Positions 12,198-20,239 of a stretch of DNA of 64,000 bases are shown piece after piece. The position numbers and the translations under genes are program-made. Position 1 is the first letter of the stretch. Each line of letters starts with the position of its first letter. Source of the stretch: Pseudomonas putida (GTDB lineage: Bacteria > Pseudomonadota > Gammaproteobacteria > Pseudomonadales > Pseudomonadaceae); assembly GCA_041071465.1 (NCBI GenBank), contig CP163498.1, forward strand, positions 2,198,001 to 2,262,000. The letters are read 5' to 3'. Under the pieces are notes generated by a model that saw only the letters and a list, made by a program, of their open reading frames with translations, was not told the origin of the DNA and did not search any database.

Positions 12198-13466
12198 ATG
12201 CCTGCCTTGTTGTCCCCTGCCAATACCGACCACCACAAGGTGGTCATCGTCGGTGCCGGTGCCGCCGGTATCGCCACCGCCTCCAGCCTGATCAGCCGCG
12301 ATCCGTCCTTGGATGTGGCTTTGATCGACCCCGCCGAGGTGCATTACTACCAGCCCGGCTGGACCATGGTCGGTGCCGGTGTGTTCAAGGCACCGAGCAC
12401 CGCCCGCACCATGGCCTCGACCATTCCGCGTGGTGTGCGCTGGGTCAAGGCGCGGGTAGAGGGTTTCGATCCGTTGAGCCAGTTGGTCATGCTCGAAGGT
12501 GGCCGCTCCATCAGTTACGAACAGCTGATAGTTTGCCCCGGCCTGAAGCTGGACTGGGCGGCCATCGATGGGCTCAGCGAGACCCTGGGCCGTAACGGCG
12601 TCACCTCCAACTATCGTTACGACCTGGCGCCCTATACCTGGGAGCTGGTGCAGAAGCTCAAGCAAGGCCATGCCGTGTTCAGCCAGCCGCCCATGCCGAT
12701 CAAGTGCGCCGGAGCACCGCAGAAGGCGCTGTACCTGTCTTGCGACCACTGGCTACGCCATGGCTATCTGGGCGCAGTGAAAGCCAGCTTCTTCAATGCG
12801 GGGGCTGTGTTGTTCGGCGTAGCGGACTATGTGCCCGCGCTGATGAAGTACATCGAAAAGTACGCCGTCGACCTTAATTTTTCGCACCGTCTGGTCGCCG
12901 TGGACGGCCCGAACAAGCGTGCTACCTTCGTGCGTACCCTGGCCGATGGCAGCAGCGAAACCCGCATCGAAAGCTTCGACATGCTCCATGTGGTTCCACC
13001 ACAGGTGGCGCCAGACTTCATTCGCGAAAGCCCTTTGGCCGATAGCACCGGCTGGGTCGATGTCGACCCGCATACCCTGCGCCATCGCAAGTACACCAAT
13101 GTGCACGCCCTTGGAGACGTGGCCAACACCAGCAACGCCAAAACCGCTGCGGCTGCCCGCAAGCAAGCACCCGTGGTGGCCAACAATGTGCTGGTAGCAT
13201 TGGGTCGATTGCCGAGCCTGGCCCAGTACGACGGCTACGGCTCGTGTCCACTTACCGTCGAGCGCGGCAAGATCGTTCTGGCCGAATTCACCTATGGCGG
13301 CAAGCTGGCACCGAGCTTTCCAAGCTGGTTGCTGGATGGGCGCAAGCCGACTCGCCTGGCCTGGTTGCTCAAGGCCCAGGCGCTACCACCGTTGTACTGG
13401 CAAGGCATGCTCAAGGGCCGCGAGTGGTTGGCACGCCCGCAACTGGTCGCCGAGGGTGGGCAGTGA
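12198..13466 (+). CDS. sqr: Sulfide:quinone oxidoreductase
   Basis: 422-residue FAD protein of the inner membrane face that oxidises H2S to sulfane sulfur and passes electrons to quinone. The Rossmann motif VVIVGAGAAGIATA is followed by HYYQPGWTMVGAG, the pattern of type II/mitochondrial-like SQR. Candidate redox cysteines are in LIVCPGLKLDW and PIKCAGAPQKA. NAD-binding features of ordinary disulfide reductases are not evident. It lies 40 bases after the persulfide dioxygenase, which would consume its product. Its stop overlaps the next start (GTGA). Confidence 0.9.
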   Translation: MPALLSPANTDHHKVVIVGAGAAGIATASSLISRDPSLDVALIDPAEVHYYQPGWTMVGAGVFKAPSTARTMASTIPRGVRWVKARVEGFDPLSQLVMLEGGRSISYEQLIVCPGLKLDWAAIDGLSETLGRNGVTSNYRYDLAPYTWELVQKLKQGHAVFSQPPMPIKCAGAPQKALYLSCDHWLRHGYLGAVKASFFNAGAVLFGVADYVPALMKYIEKYAVDLNFSHRLVAVDGPNKRATFVRTLADGSSETRIESFDMLHVVPPQVAPDFIRESPLADSTGWVDVDPHTLRHRKYTNVHALGDVANTSNAKTAAAARKQAPVVANNVLVALGRLPSLAQYDGYGSCPLTVERGKIVLAEFTYGGKLAPSFPSWLLDGRKPTRLAWLLKAQALPPLYWQGMLKGREWLARPQLVAEGGQ

Positions 13467-14281
13467 TCGAGCATCAATTACTGGGGGCGGGCTTGGGCGC
13501 GATCATCGGCGCTGTGTTGGCGTTGACTGGCGCAGGTGGCGGCATTCTCGCAGTACCCTTGCTGGTGTTCGGTCTTGGCTTGTCGATGGTCGAAGCGGCA
13601 CCGGTCGGCTTGCTGGCCGTGGGCCTGGCGGCGGCAGTGGGCGCTGTGCTGGGCTTGCGCCAAGGCTTGGTGCGTTACCGGGCGGCATTGTTCATTGCGC
13701 TGGTCGGTGTAGCGGCGGCACCCTTCGGGCTGATGCTGGCGCACCGTCTGCCCAATACACCATTGCAGTTGGTGTTCGCCGGGGTGCTGGTTTATGCCTG
13801 CTTGCGTATCTGGCGCAAGGCGGCCAGAGAGCTGCGCGGCGAAGCCAATGATGCCCATCGTTACATCGAGCCATGTGTGCTGAATCCGTTGCAGGGCCGT
13901 TTGCGCTGGACCCTACCCTGTGCACGCGCATTGGCATTCACGGGTGCCTTGTCCGGGTTGTTGTCCGGCCTGCTGGGGGTGGGCGGTGGGTTTGTCATCA
14001 TCCCGGCCCTGAACCGCTACACCAACCTGCGCATGGCCAGTATCGTGTCCACCTCGCTGGCGGTGATCGCCCTGGTCTCCACTGGCAGCGTGGTCAGCGC
14101 CAGCCTAGCGGGCGTCATGCACTGGCAGGTCGGTGCCCCGTTTGCCGTCGGCGCGGTACTTGGCCTGCTGTTGGCGCGGCCTTTGGCTGCCAGGCTGGCA
14201 GGGCCGCGCTTACAGCAGATGTTTGCAGTGGCAGGTTGGACGGCGGCCTTGCTGCTGGCTGGCAAGTCGCTATTGGGCTAG
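13463..14281 (+). CDS. TauE/SafE family permease, probable sulfite exporter
   Basis: 272-residue polytopic membrane protein with eight or so hydrophobic segments in two homologous halves. Each half has the Gly-rich family motif: GAGLGAIIGAVLALTGAGGG near the N-terminus and LSGLLSGLLGVGGGFVIIPA after the centre. Start GTG at 13463 overlaps the SQR stop by 4 bases, showing translational coupling. Persulfide dioxygenase makes sulfite, so a sulfite exporter completes the module; this substrate is inferred from context. Its 3' end overlaps the convergent LysR gene by 12 bases. Confidence 0.85.
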   Translation: MIEHQLLGAGLGAIIGAVLALTGAGGGILAVPLLVFGLGLSMVEAAPVGLLAVGLAAAVGAVLGLRQGLVRYRAALFIALVGVAAAPFGLMLAHRLPNTPLQLVFAGVLVYACLRIWRKAARELRGEANDAHRYIEPCVLNPLQGRLRWTLPCARALAFTGALSGLLSGLLGVGGGFVIIPALNRYTNLRMASIVSTSLAVIALVSTGSVVSASLAGVMHWQVGAPFAVGAVLGLLLARPLAARLAGPRLQQMFAVAGWTAALLLAGKSLLG

Positions 14282-15157
14282 CAGCTCATCCTGCTGCGCC
14301 GCGCACAGCGCCAGCAAATAGTCCCACACCACCCGCAGGCGCACCGATTTATGCAGCTCGCGACGGGTGCAGATCCAGTAACTGCGCTGGATGGTTTCGC
14401 CAGGCAGCACGCGTACCAGTGTCGGGTCGTGGCGAGCCATGTAGTTGGGCAGCACGGCGATGCCCAGCCCGGCGCGGGCGGCGGCTTGCTGGGCGATCAC
14501 GCTGGTGCTGCGAAACACCACGTTGGGTGCCCGGCAGAAGCTGTTGAGAAACAGCAACTCCTGGCTGAACAGCAAGTCGTCGACGTAGCCGATCCAGCTG
14601 TGCCGGGCCAGGTCTTCGCGGTTGCGCAGTGGTGGCGCGCGGTGCAAATAGTCCTGGCTGGCGTACAGCGCCAGGCGATAATCGGTGAGTTTGCGAGTGA
14701 TCAGCAGATCGGCGTTGGGCCGCTCCAGGTGGATGCTGATCTCCGCCTCGCGGTTGAGGATGCTGACGAAACGCGGTACGGCCACCAGTTCCACTTCAAG
14801 GCCAGGGTAACGCTCGAACAACGCGTTCATGCGTGGGGTGAAGAACATGATGCCGATGCCTTCGGTCACCCCCAGGCGAATCTTGCCCAGCGGCGTGATG
14901 GCCTGAGTGATTTCTTCCTGCGCCAGCAGGGCGACGTTCTCCATGGCTTCGGCATGCTTGAGCAAGGCTTGGCCCGAGGGGGTTAACTCGTAACCCTGGG
15001 CATGCTGCACGAACAGCGCGGTGCCCAGGCTCTGCTCGATGCTCTCGATGTGCCGGGCCACGGTGCTGTGGGTGGTGTTCAGGCGCTTGGCGGCGGTAAG
15101 CAGGCGGCCGCTGCGCTGTAACTCGAGGAAAAACCGCAGATCGTTCCAGTCGAACAT
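14270..15157 (-). CDS. LysR-family transcriptional regulator
   Basis: 295 residues. The N-terminal winged HTH (MFDWNDLRFFLELQRSGRLL; RLNTTHSTVARHIESIEQSL) is followed by a LysR effector domain. It is divergent from the GMC dehydrogenase gene, 178 bases away, and convergent with the sulfite exporter. By the usual LysR layout it probably controls the dehydrogenase and transporter to its right. The inducer cannot be told from sequence. Confidence 0.88.
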   Translation of the reverse strand: MFDWNDLRFFLELQRSGRLLTAAKRLNTTHSTVARHIESIEQSLGTALFVQHAQGYELTPSGQALLKHAEAMENVALLAQEEITQAITPLGKIRLGVTEGIGIMFFTPRMNALFERYPGLEVELVAVPRFVSILNREAEISIHLERPNADLLITRKLTDYRLALYASQDYLHRAPPLRNREDLARHSWIGYVDDLLFSQELLFLNSFCRAPNVVFRSTSVIAQQAAARAGLGIAVLPNYMARHDPTLVRVLPGETIQRSYWICTRRELHKSVRLRVVWDYLLALCAAQQDELLAQ

Positions 15158-15306
15158 GCTGATCCTTTTTGGCAGTTCGTCTCGGCCGTATTCTGGGCAT
15201 GCCCGCGAAACGGCCGGTACAGGCTTACCGCTGTGCTAAAACGCACAGCGGCTGCGTGAAATCTCGTGTTCCCTCCACGAAATTACTCACTAAGATGGAT
15301 CGGGAC

Positions 15307-15318
15307 AAGAATAATAAT
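15307..15318 (+). promoter_or_regulatory. A-rich Hfq/Crc-type catabolite repression motif before the GMC gene
   Basis: AAGAATAATAAT fits the AANAANAA motif that Hfq and Crc bind on mRNA in Pseudomonas. It lies 18-29 bases before the ATG at 15336, next to the ribosome binding site GAGG. A related A-rich motif precedes the transporter gene downstream. Function inferred. Confidence 0.5.
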
Positions 15319-15335
15319 CAGGCCCGAGGTTGCAC

Positions 15336-16982
15336 ATGCCATCAGCCGATTCTGTCTTCGACTACGTGGTCGTTGGTGCCGGTCCTGCCGGTTGCCTGCT
15401 GGCCAATCGTTTGTCCGCCGATCCTTCCTGCCGCGTGCTGCTGCTGGAGGCAGGTGGTCGCGACAACTATCCCTGGATCCACATTCCCGTCGGTTACCTC
15501 TACTGCATCGGCAACCCACGCACCGACTGGTGCTTCAGGACCGAGGCACAGCCTGGCCTGGGCGGTCGCGCACTGGGTTACCCACGGGGCAAGGTGCTAG
15601 GTGGCTGTTCTTCGATCAACGGCATGATCTACATGCGTGGCCAGGCCGCCGACTATGACCAGTGGGCTGAGCAAGGCAACGATGGCTGGGCCTGGAAAGA
15701 CGTGCTGCCGCTGTTCAAGGCCAGCGAGAACCACTTTGCCGGCGCCAGCGAGCACCATGGCGCTGACGGCGAATGGCGAGTCGAGCGCCAGCGCTACAGC
15801 TGGCCAATTCTCGATGCTTTCCGCGATGCCGCCGAGCAAAGCGGTATCGGCAAGGTCGATGACTTCAACACCGGCGACAACGAGGGCTGTGGATACTTTC
15901 AGGTCAACCAGCGTAGCGGCGTGCGCTGGAATGCCTCCAAAGCTTTCCTGCGGCCTATCAAGGACCGCGCCAACCTCACGGTGCTGACCGGCGTTCAGGT
16001 TGAACAGGTACTGCTCAACAACACCCGCGCGCGGGCCGTGAAAGCGTTTTGGCAAGGCGCCTGGCATGAGTTTGCGGCGCGCCGTGAAATCATCCTCTGT
16101 GCGGGTGCGGTCGGCTCGCCCGGAATCTTGCAGCGCTCCGGCATTGGCCCGCGTCAGTTGCTGGAAACCTTGGGGATTGGCGTTCGGCACGACATGCCTG
16201 GCGTTGGTGGCAACCTGCAGGACCACCTGCAACTTCGGCTGATCTACCAGATCCGCAATACCCGCACCTTGAACCAGATGGCCAACAGCCTTTGGGGCAA
16301 GATGGGCATGGGCCTGCGCTACCTCTACGACCGCAGCGGTCCACTGGCCATGGCGCCAAGCCAGCTGGGCGCCTTCGTGCGTTCCAGCACCGACCAGGCC
16401 ACCGCCAACCTGCAGTACCACGTGCAGCCGCTATCACTGGAGCGTTTCGGCGAACCGTTGCATCAGTTCCCGGCCTTTACTGCTTCGGTATGCAACCTGC
16501 GCCCGGCCAGCCGTGGGCGTATCGATATCTGCAGCACTGACATGAACAGTACGCCGCTGATCAACCCCAACTACCTCAGCGACCCGCAAGACCTGCGTGT
16601 CGCTGCCGATGCCATCCGCCTCACCCGGCGCATCGTCCAGGCCCCTGCCCTGGCGGCGTTCGAGCCTAAGGAATACCTGCCGGGCCCGGCCCTGCAATCC
16701 GAGGAGGAGCTGTTCGACGCTGCTGGCAAGATCGGCACCACCATCTTCCACCCGGTCGGTACCTGCCGCATGGGCAATGGTGCCATGGATGTTGTGGATA
16801 ACCAGCTGCGCGTACACGGCATCCCCGGCCTGCGCGTGGCAGATGCCTCGATCATGCCGCAGATCACCTCCGGCAATACCTGTTCCCCCACCCTGATGAT
16901 CGCCGAGAAGGCGGCGCAACTGATCCTCAAAGGAGCTGCTACCCAGACCTACTTGAACGAAGACGCGTTACCGACGCCCTGA
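15336..16982 (+). CDS. GMC-family FAD alcohol/choline-type dehydrogenase
   Basis: 548 residues. The N-terminal FAD motif VVVGAGPAGCLLANRLS is followed by LLLEAGG, the GMC signature 1 region (GYPRGKVLGGCSSINGMIYM), signature 2 (GAVGSPGILQRSGIGP) and the C-terminal catalytic HPVGTCRMG. Family members oxidise alcohols, aldehydes or choline with electrons passed to the respiratory chain or oxygen. It is often annotated as choline dehydrogenase, but no betaine aldehyde dehydrogenase or BetI is nearby, so a non-choline alcohol is equally possible. Start ATG 15336 has GAGG 8 bases upstream. Flanked by a LysR regulator and an MHS transporter. Confidence 0.87.
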   Translation: MPSADSVFDYVVVGAGPAGCLLANRLSADPSCRVLLLEAGGRDNYPWIHIPVGYLYCIGNPRTDWCFRTEAQPGLGGRALGYPRGKVLGGCSSINGMIYMRGQAADYDQWAEQGNDGWAWKDVLPLFKASENHFAGASEHHGADGEWRVERQRYSWPILDAFRDAAEQSGIGKVDDFNTGDNEGCGYFQVNQRSGVRWNASKAFLRPIKDRANLTVLTGVQVEQVLLNNTRARAVKAFWQGAWHEFAARREIILCAGAVGSPGILQRSGIGPRQLLETLGIGVRHDMPGVGGNLQDHLQLRLIYQIRNTRTLNQMANSLWGKMGMGLRYLYDRSGPLAMAPSQLGAFVRSSTDQATANLQYHVQPLSLERFGEPLHQFPAFTASVCNLRPASRGRIDICSTDMNSTPLINPNYLSDPQDLRVAADAIRLTRRIVQAPALAAFEPKEYLPGPALQSEEELFDAAGKIGTTIFHPVGTCRMGNGAMDVVDNQLRVHGIPGLRVADASIMPQITSGNTCSPTLMIAEKAAQLILKGAATQTYLNEDALPTP

Positions 16983-17033
16983 CCCGGGTGTGTGCAGTAC
17001 CGGCGGCTTGCGGTCGAAAGCTGCCGACAGTGG

Positions 17034-17047
17034 AACAACAAGAATAA
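17034..17047 (+). promoter_or_regulatory. A-rich Hfq/Crc-type motif before the MHS transporter
   Basis: AACAACAAGAATAA contains AANAANAA in two registers and lies 33-46 bases before the transporter start. It resembles the motif before the dehydrogenase gene, suggesting shared post-transcriptional catabolite repression; inferred. Confidence 0.5.
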
Positions 17048-17079
17048 TCACTGTGGCCTAAGGGCCGAGGACAGCAACG

Positions 17080-18699
17080 ATGTCGGATTACATCCAAGAG
17101 CAGGGTGCGGCGGCCAGCAGCTCCAGCCGCCGTGAAGAGCGCAAGATCATTTTCGCGTCATCCCTTGGGACGGTTTTCGAGTGGTATGACTTTTTTCTCT
17201 ATGGTGCGCTGGCAGCGGTCATCAGCAAGCAATTCTTCGCTGGTGTGAACGACACCACCGCCTTCATCTTTGCCCTGATGGCCTTTGCTGCGGGCTTTCT
17301 GGTACGGCCCTTCGGCGCGCTGGTGTTCGGCCGCCTGGGTGACATGATCGGGCGCAAGTACACCTTCCTGGTCACCATCGTGCTGATGGGCCTGTCCACT
17401 TTCGCGGTGGGGTTGTTGCCTACCTACGCCAGCATTGGCATTGCCGCACCGATCATTCTGGTAATCCTGCGCATGTTGCAGGGGCTGGCGCTGGGCGGCG
17501 AATATGGCGGTGCGGCCACTTACGTGGCCGAGCATGCGCCCCCCGGCAAGCGTGGCTTCCACACCGGTTTCATCCAATCCACTGCAACCTTGGGTCTGTT
17601 GTTGTCGCTGCTGGTGGTACTGGGCAGCCGCTACATCAGTGGTGACCAGTTCGAAACCTGGGGCTGGCGCCTGCCGTTCCTGCTGTCGATCGTGCTACTG
17701 GCCATTTCCACCTGGATCCGCATGAGCATGCACGAATCGCCTGCGTTCGTGAAAATGAAGGCCCAGGGCAAGATCAGCAAGTCGCCGATCCGTGAGTCGT
17801 TCACTTCCTGGCCAAACCTGAAAGTGGTGCTCACCGCACTGTTCAGCATCAACGCCGGCCAAGCCGTGACCTTTTACACGGCACAGTTCTACGTGCTGTT
17901 CTTCATGACTCAGATGCTGAAGATGGACCCCGCCCAAGCCAACACCCTGTTGATTATCAGTGTGGTGATCGGTGCGCCATTCTTCGTGTTCTTCGGCTGG
18001 CTGTCGGACCGCATCGGCCGCAAGCCAATCCTGATGCTCGGCCTGCTGTTGGCCACGGTGCTGTACTTCCCGCTGTTCAAGGCCCTGAGCCATTACGCCA
18101 ACCCACAAATTGACGCCGCGAGCCGTCAGGCGCCGATCGTGGTTACCGCCGACCCGCAAAGCTGCACCTTCCAGTTCGACCCCGTGGGCAAGGCACGTTT
18201 CGACAGCCCGTGCGACAAGGTCAAGACCTTCCTGGTGAAGCAGGGCCTGCCGTACAGCTCGGTAAGCGTGGCCGGCAGCGATGTGGTGGTGAACATTGGT
18301 GAAAAGACCATCAACGGCTTCGACGAAACCGCCATGCGCTCTGCAATCGAGCAGGCGGGCTACCCGGCCAAGGCCGACCCTGAGCAGGTCAACCAGGTGA
18401 TGGTGGTGGTGCTGATCGTGGCGATGATCCTGATCGCGACCATGACCTATGGCCCGTTGGCGGCGGTGATGGTCGAGCTGTTCCCGACCCGTATCCGCTA
18501 CACCTCGATGTCGCTGCCCTATCACATAGGCAATGGCTGGTTCGGTGGCTTCCTGCCGACCGTATCGTTCGCGCTGGTGGTCTATACCGGGGATATCTTC
18601 TACGGGCTGTGGTACCCGGTGCTGGTGACCGGTATCAGTCTGGTGGTGGGGATCTTCTGCCTGAAAGAAACCAAGGACGTCGATATCGACAAAGTCTGA
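17080..18699 (+). CDS. MFS transporter, metabolite:H+ symporter (MHS) type
   Basis: 539 residues, 12 predicted helices. Family motifs are GTVFEWYDFFLYG (helix 1), GRLGDMIGRKYTF (loop 2-3), LRMLQGLALGGEYGGA (helix 4) and GWLSDRIGRKP (loop 8-9). Unusual is a hydrophilic insertion of about 100 residues (about 340-438) with two cysteines (SCTFQFD, SPCDKVK) placed between transmembrane helices in the second half, probably periplasmic. Most MHS proteins are about 430-450 residues, so this explains the extra length. Probably imports the substrate of the adjacent GMC dehydrogenase. Followed by a strong terminator. Confidence 0.88.
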   Translation: MSDYIQEQGAAASSSSRREERKIIFASSLGTVFEWYDFFLYGALAAVISKQFFAGVNDTTAFIFALMAFAAGFLVRPFGALVFGRLGDMIGRKYTFLVTIVLMGLSTFAVGLLPTYASIGIAAPIILVILRMLQGLALGGEYGGAATYVAEHAPPGKRGFHTGFIQSTATLGLLLSLLVVLGSRYISGDQFETWGWRLPFLLSIVLLAISTWIRMSMHESPAFVKMKAQGKISKSPIRESFTSWPNLKVVLTALFSINAGQAVTFYTAQFYVLFFMTQMLKMDPAQANTLLIISVVIGAPFFVFFGWLSDRIGRKPILMLGLLLATVLYFPLFKALSHYANPQIDAASRQAPIVVTADPQSCTFQFDPVGKARFDSPCDKVKTFLVKQGLPYSSVSVAGSDVVVNIGEKTINGFDETAMRSAIEQAGYPAKADPEQVNQVMVVVLIVAMILIATMTYGPLAAVMVELFPTRIRYTSMSLPYHIGNGWFGGFLPTVSFALVVYTGDIFYGLWYPVLVTGISLVVGIFCLKETKDVDIDKV

Positions 18700-18714
18700 T
18701 GCTGTCTGCATGCC

Positions 18715-18749
18715 ATAAAAAAACCGGCTGTAAAAGCCGGTTTTTTTAT
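18715..18749 (+). terminator. Intrinsic terminator after the MHS transporter
   Basis: Fifteen-base perfect inverted repeat (ATAAAAAAACCGGCT / AGCCGGTTTTTTTAT) with a 5-base loop and a T7 run. A/T-symmetric, so it may also act on transcripts from the minus-strand plsC operon. Confidence 0.92.
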
Positions 18750-18876
18750 GCCTCGAAAAAACTTATGCACGATTTTCAAGAAAATGTAATGCACAGAAAT
18801 AAACAGATAATTCAAACACTTAGAGATCACTTTAAGCATTTGATGGAAAAATTGCTCACAAGTTATCCACAGATGA
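18750..18876. other. Intergenic segment with a perfect DnaA box
   Basis: AT-rich 127-base gap between the terminator and the plsC stop. No gene seen. It contains TTATCCACA at 18863-18871, one of the dispersed DnaA boxes of this window. Confidence 0.6.
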
Positions 18877-19647
18877 TCAGGCCATCTGCTCCTGGGGCTT
18901 TTCCGCAGCTGGTGGCAGCGAGCCCATGGCCCGCTGGGTTGCCTCGTTCCACGCCGCAGCGCGGTCGTTGAGCTCGGCGATAGCACGTGGCCCGGTACCA
19001 TTGGCGTACATCGGCTCGCCAATGACCACCTCGATGGTACCGGCACGCTTGCCCCAACCGGTCTTCGGCCAGAACTTGCCGGCGTTGTGGGCAATTGGCA
19101 GCACCGGCAACCCGGCATTCACAGCCAGTGCGGTGCCGCCGCGGGAGAACTTGCCGATCGTACCGAATGGCACGCGTGTACCTTCCGGGAAAATCAGCAC
19201 CCAGGTTTTCTGCTTGAGCAGCTCGTCACCCTTGCTCGCCACCTGGCGCAGCGCTTCCTTGGGGTTGTCGCGGTTGATGGCGATCGGCCGCAGCATGGCC
19301 ATGGCCCAGCCGAAAAACGGCACGTACAGCAGCTCGCGCTTGAGCACCTGGCTAAGCGGTGAGAAGTACTGGGACAGGAAGAAGGTTTCCCAGGTGCTTT
19401 GGTGATTGGACAGAATCACGCAAGGCTCATCCGGTACGTTCTCGGCGCCAGTGATCTTGTAGTCGATACCCAGGATGGTACGCACCAGAAACAGCGCGCA
19501 GCGGCACCAGTACACGTTGATGAACTTGTAGCGCTTGGGGAACGACAGGAATGGCGCGATGAAGAAGCTCAGCGAGCACCACAGCAGCGAACTGGTGCCC
19601 AGCAGCAGGTAAAAAAGAAAGATTCTGATCGCCTGCAGGATCGACAT
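18877..19647 (-). CDS. plsC: 1-acyl-sn-glycerol-3-phosphate acyltransferase
   Basis: Inner-membrane enzyme making phosphatidic acid from lysophosphatidate. N-terminal hydrophobic segments (ILQAIRIFLFYLLLGTSSLL) precede the acyltransferase motif NHQSTWETF (H-x4-E) and the motif FPEGTRVPFG. 256 residues from MSILQAIR; an upstream in-frame ATG at 19662 (MVQATMSIL) is an alternative and neither has a strong ribosome binding site. Last gene of the glyQ-glyS-gmhB-plsC cluster, a conserved pseudomonad order. Confidence 0.9.
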   Translation of the reverse strand: MSILQAIRIFLFYLLLGTSSLLWCSLSFFIAPFLSFPKRYKFINVYWCRCALFLVRTILGIDYKITGAENVPDEPCVILSNHQSTWETFFLSQYFSPLSQVLKRELLYVPFFGWAMAMLRPIAINRDNPKEALRQVASKGDELLKQKTWVLIFPEGTRVPFGTIGKFSRGGTALAVNAGLPVLPIAHNAGKFWPKTGWGKRAGTIEVVIGEPMYANGTGPRAIAELNDRAAAWNEATQRAMGSLPPAAEKPQEQMA

Positions 19648-19708
19648 AGTGGCTTGTACCATTGCGGGGCATGCCCGCCTGAGAAAAATGCGCCCGAAGG
19701 CGCACTGT

Positions 19709-20236
19709 TTAAATTAGTTCTCTGGCGATAGCTGCCAGATCGTCGAAAATCAGTGTAGTTTCCGGGACGCCTTTTTCCAGGGTCCGCTCGCCCTTGCCGG
19801 TTTTCACCAACACGGGCTGTGCACCGACGGCCAGGGCAGCCTCCAGGTCACCTTTGCTGTCGCCGACGAACCAGACGCCTTCAAGGCCGGCCTGGTAATG
19901 CGCGGCGATCGCCCGCAGCATGCCAGGCTTGGGCTTGCGGCAATCGCAGCCTTCGTCTGGCCCGTGCGGGCAATACACGATGTGGCCGACTTCGCCACCC
20001 TGCTCGGCCACCAGCGCACGCAGGCGCGCGTGCATGGCTTCGAGGGTTGCCAGCGGGTAATAGCCACGGGCAATGCCGGACTGGTTGGTGGCCACAGCCA
20101 CCGTCCAGCCGGCCTTGCTCAACTGCGCGATCGCTTCGACCGAGCCTGGGATCGGCACCCACTCTTCCAGCGTCTTGATGTAGGCGTCGGAGTCGTAGTT
20201 GATCACCCCGTCACGGTCGAGAATCAGCAGTTTCAA
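19709..20236 (-). CDS. gmhB: D-glycero-beta-D-manno-heptose-1,7-bisphosphate 7-phosphatase
   Basis: 175-residue HAD phosphatase of ADP-heptose synthesis for the LPS core. The nucleophile motif LILDRDGVI (D7, D9), the conserved ATNQSGIARG, the zinc-binding cluster YCPHGPDEGCDCRKP and the final motif FVGDSKGDLEAA are all visible. It starts 3 bases after the glyS stop. Length normal. Confidence 0.94.
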   Translation of the reverse strand: MKLLILDRDGVINYDSDAYIKTLEEWVPIPGSVEAIAQLSKAGWTVAVATNQSGIARGYYPLATLEAMHARLRALVAEQGGEVGHIVYCPHGPDEGCDCRKPKPGMLRAIAAHYQAGLEGVWFVGDSKGDLEAALAVGAQPVLVKTGKGERTLEKGVPETTLIFDDLAAIARELI

Positions 20237-20239
20237 GGC

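Noticed and set aside
15336..16982. Calling the GMC enzyme betA
   Set aside because: No betB, betI or betT nearby, and GMC members act on many alcohols; symbol withheld.
18715..18749. Small RNA gene downstream of the MHS transporter
   Set aside because: The hairpin is explained as a terminator; no separate promoter was seen.
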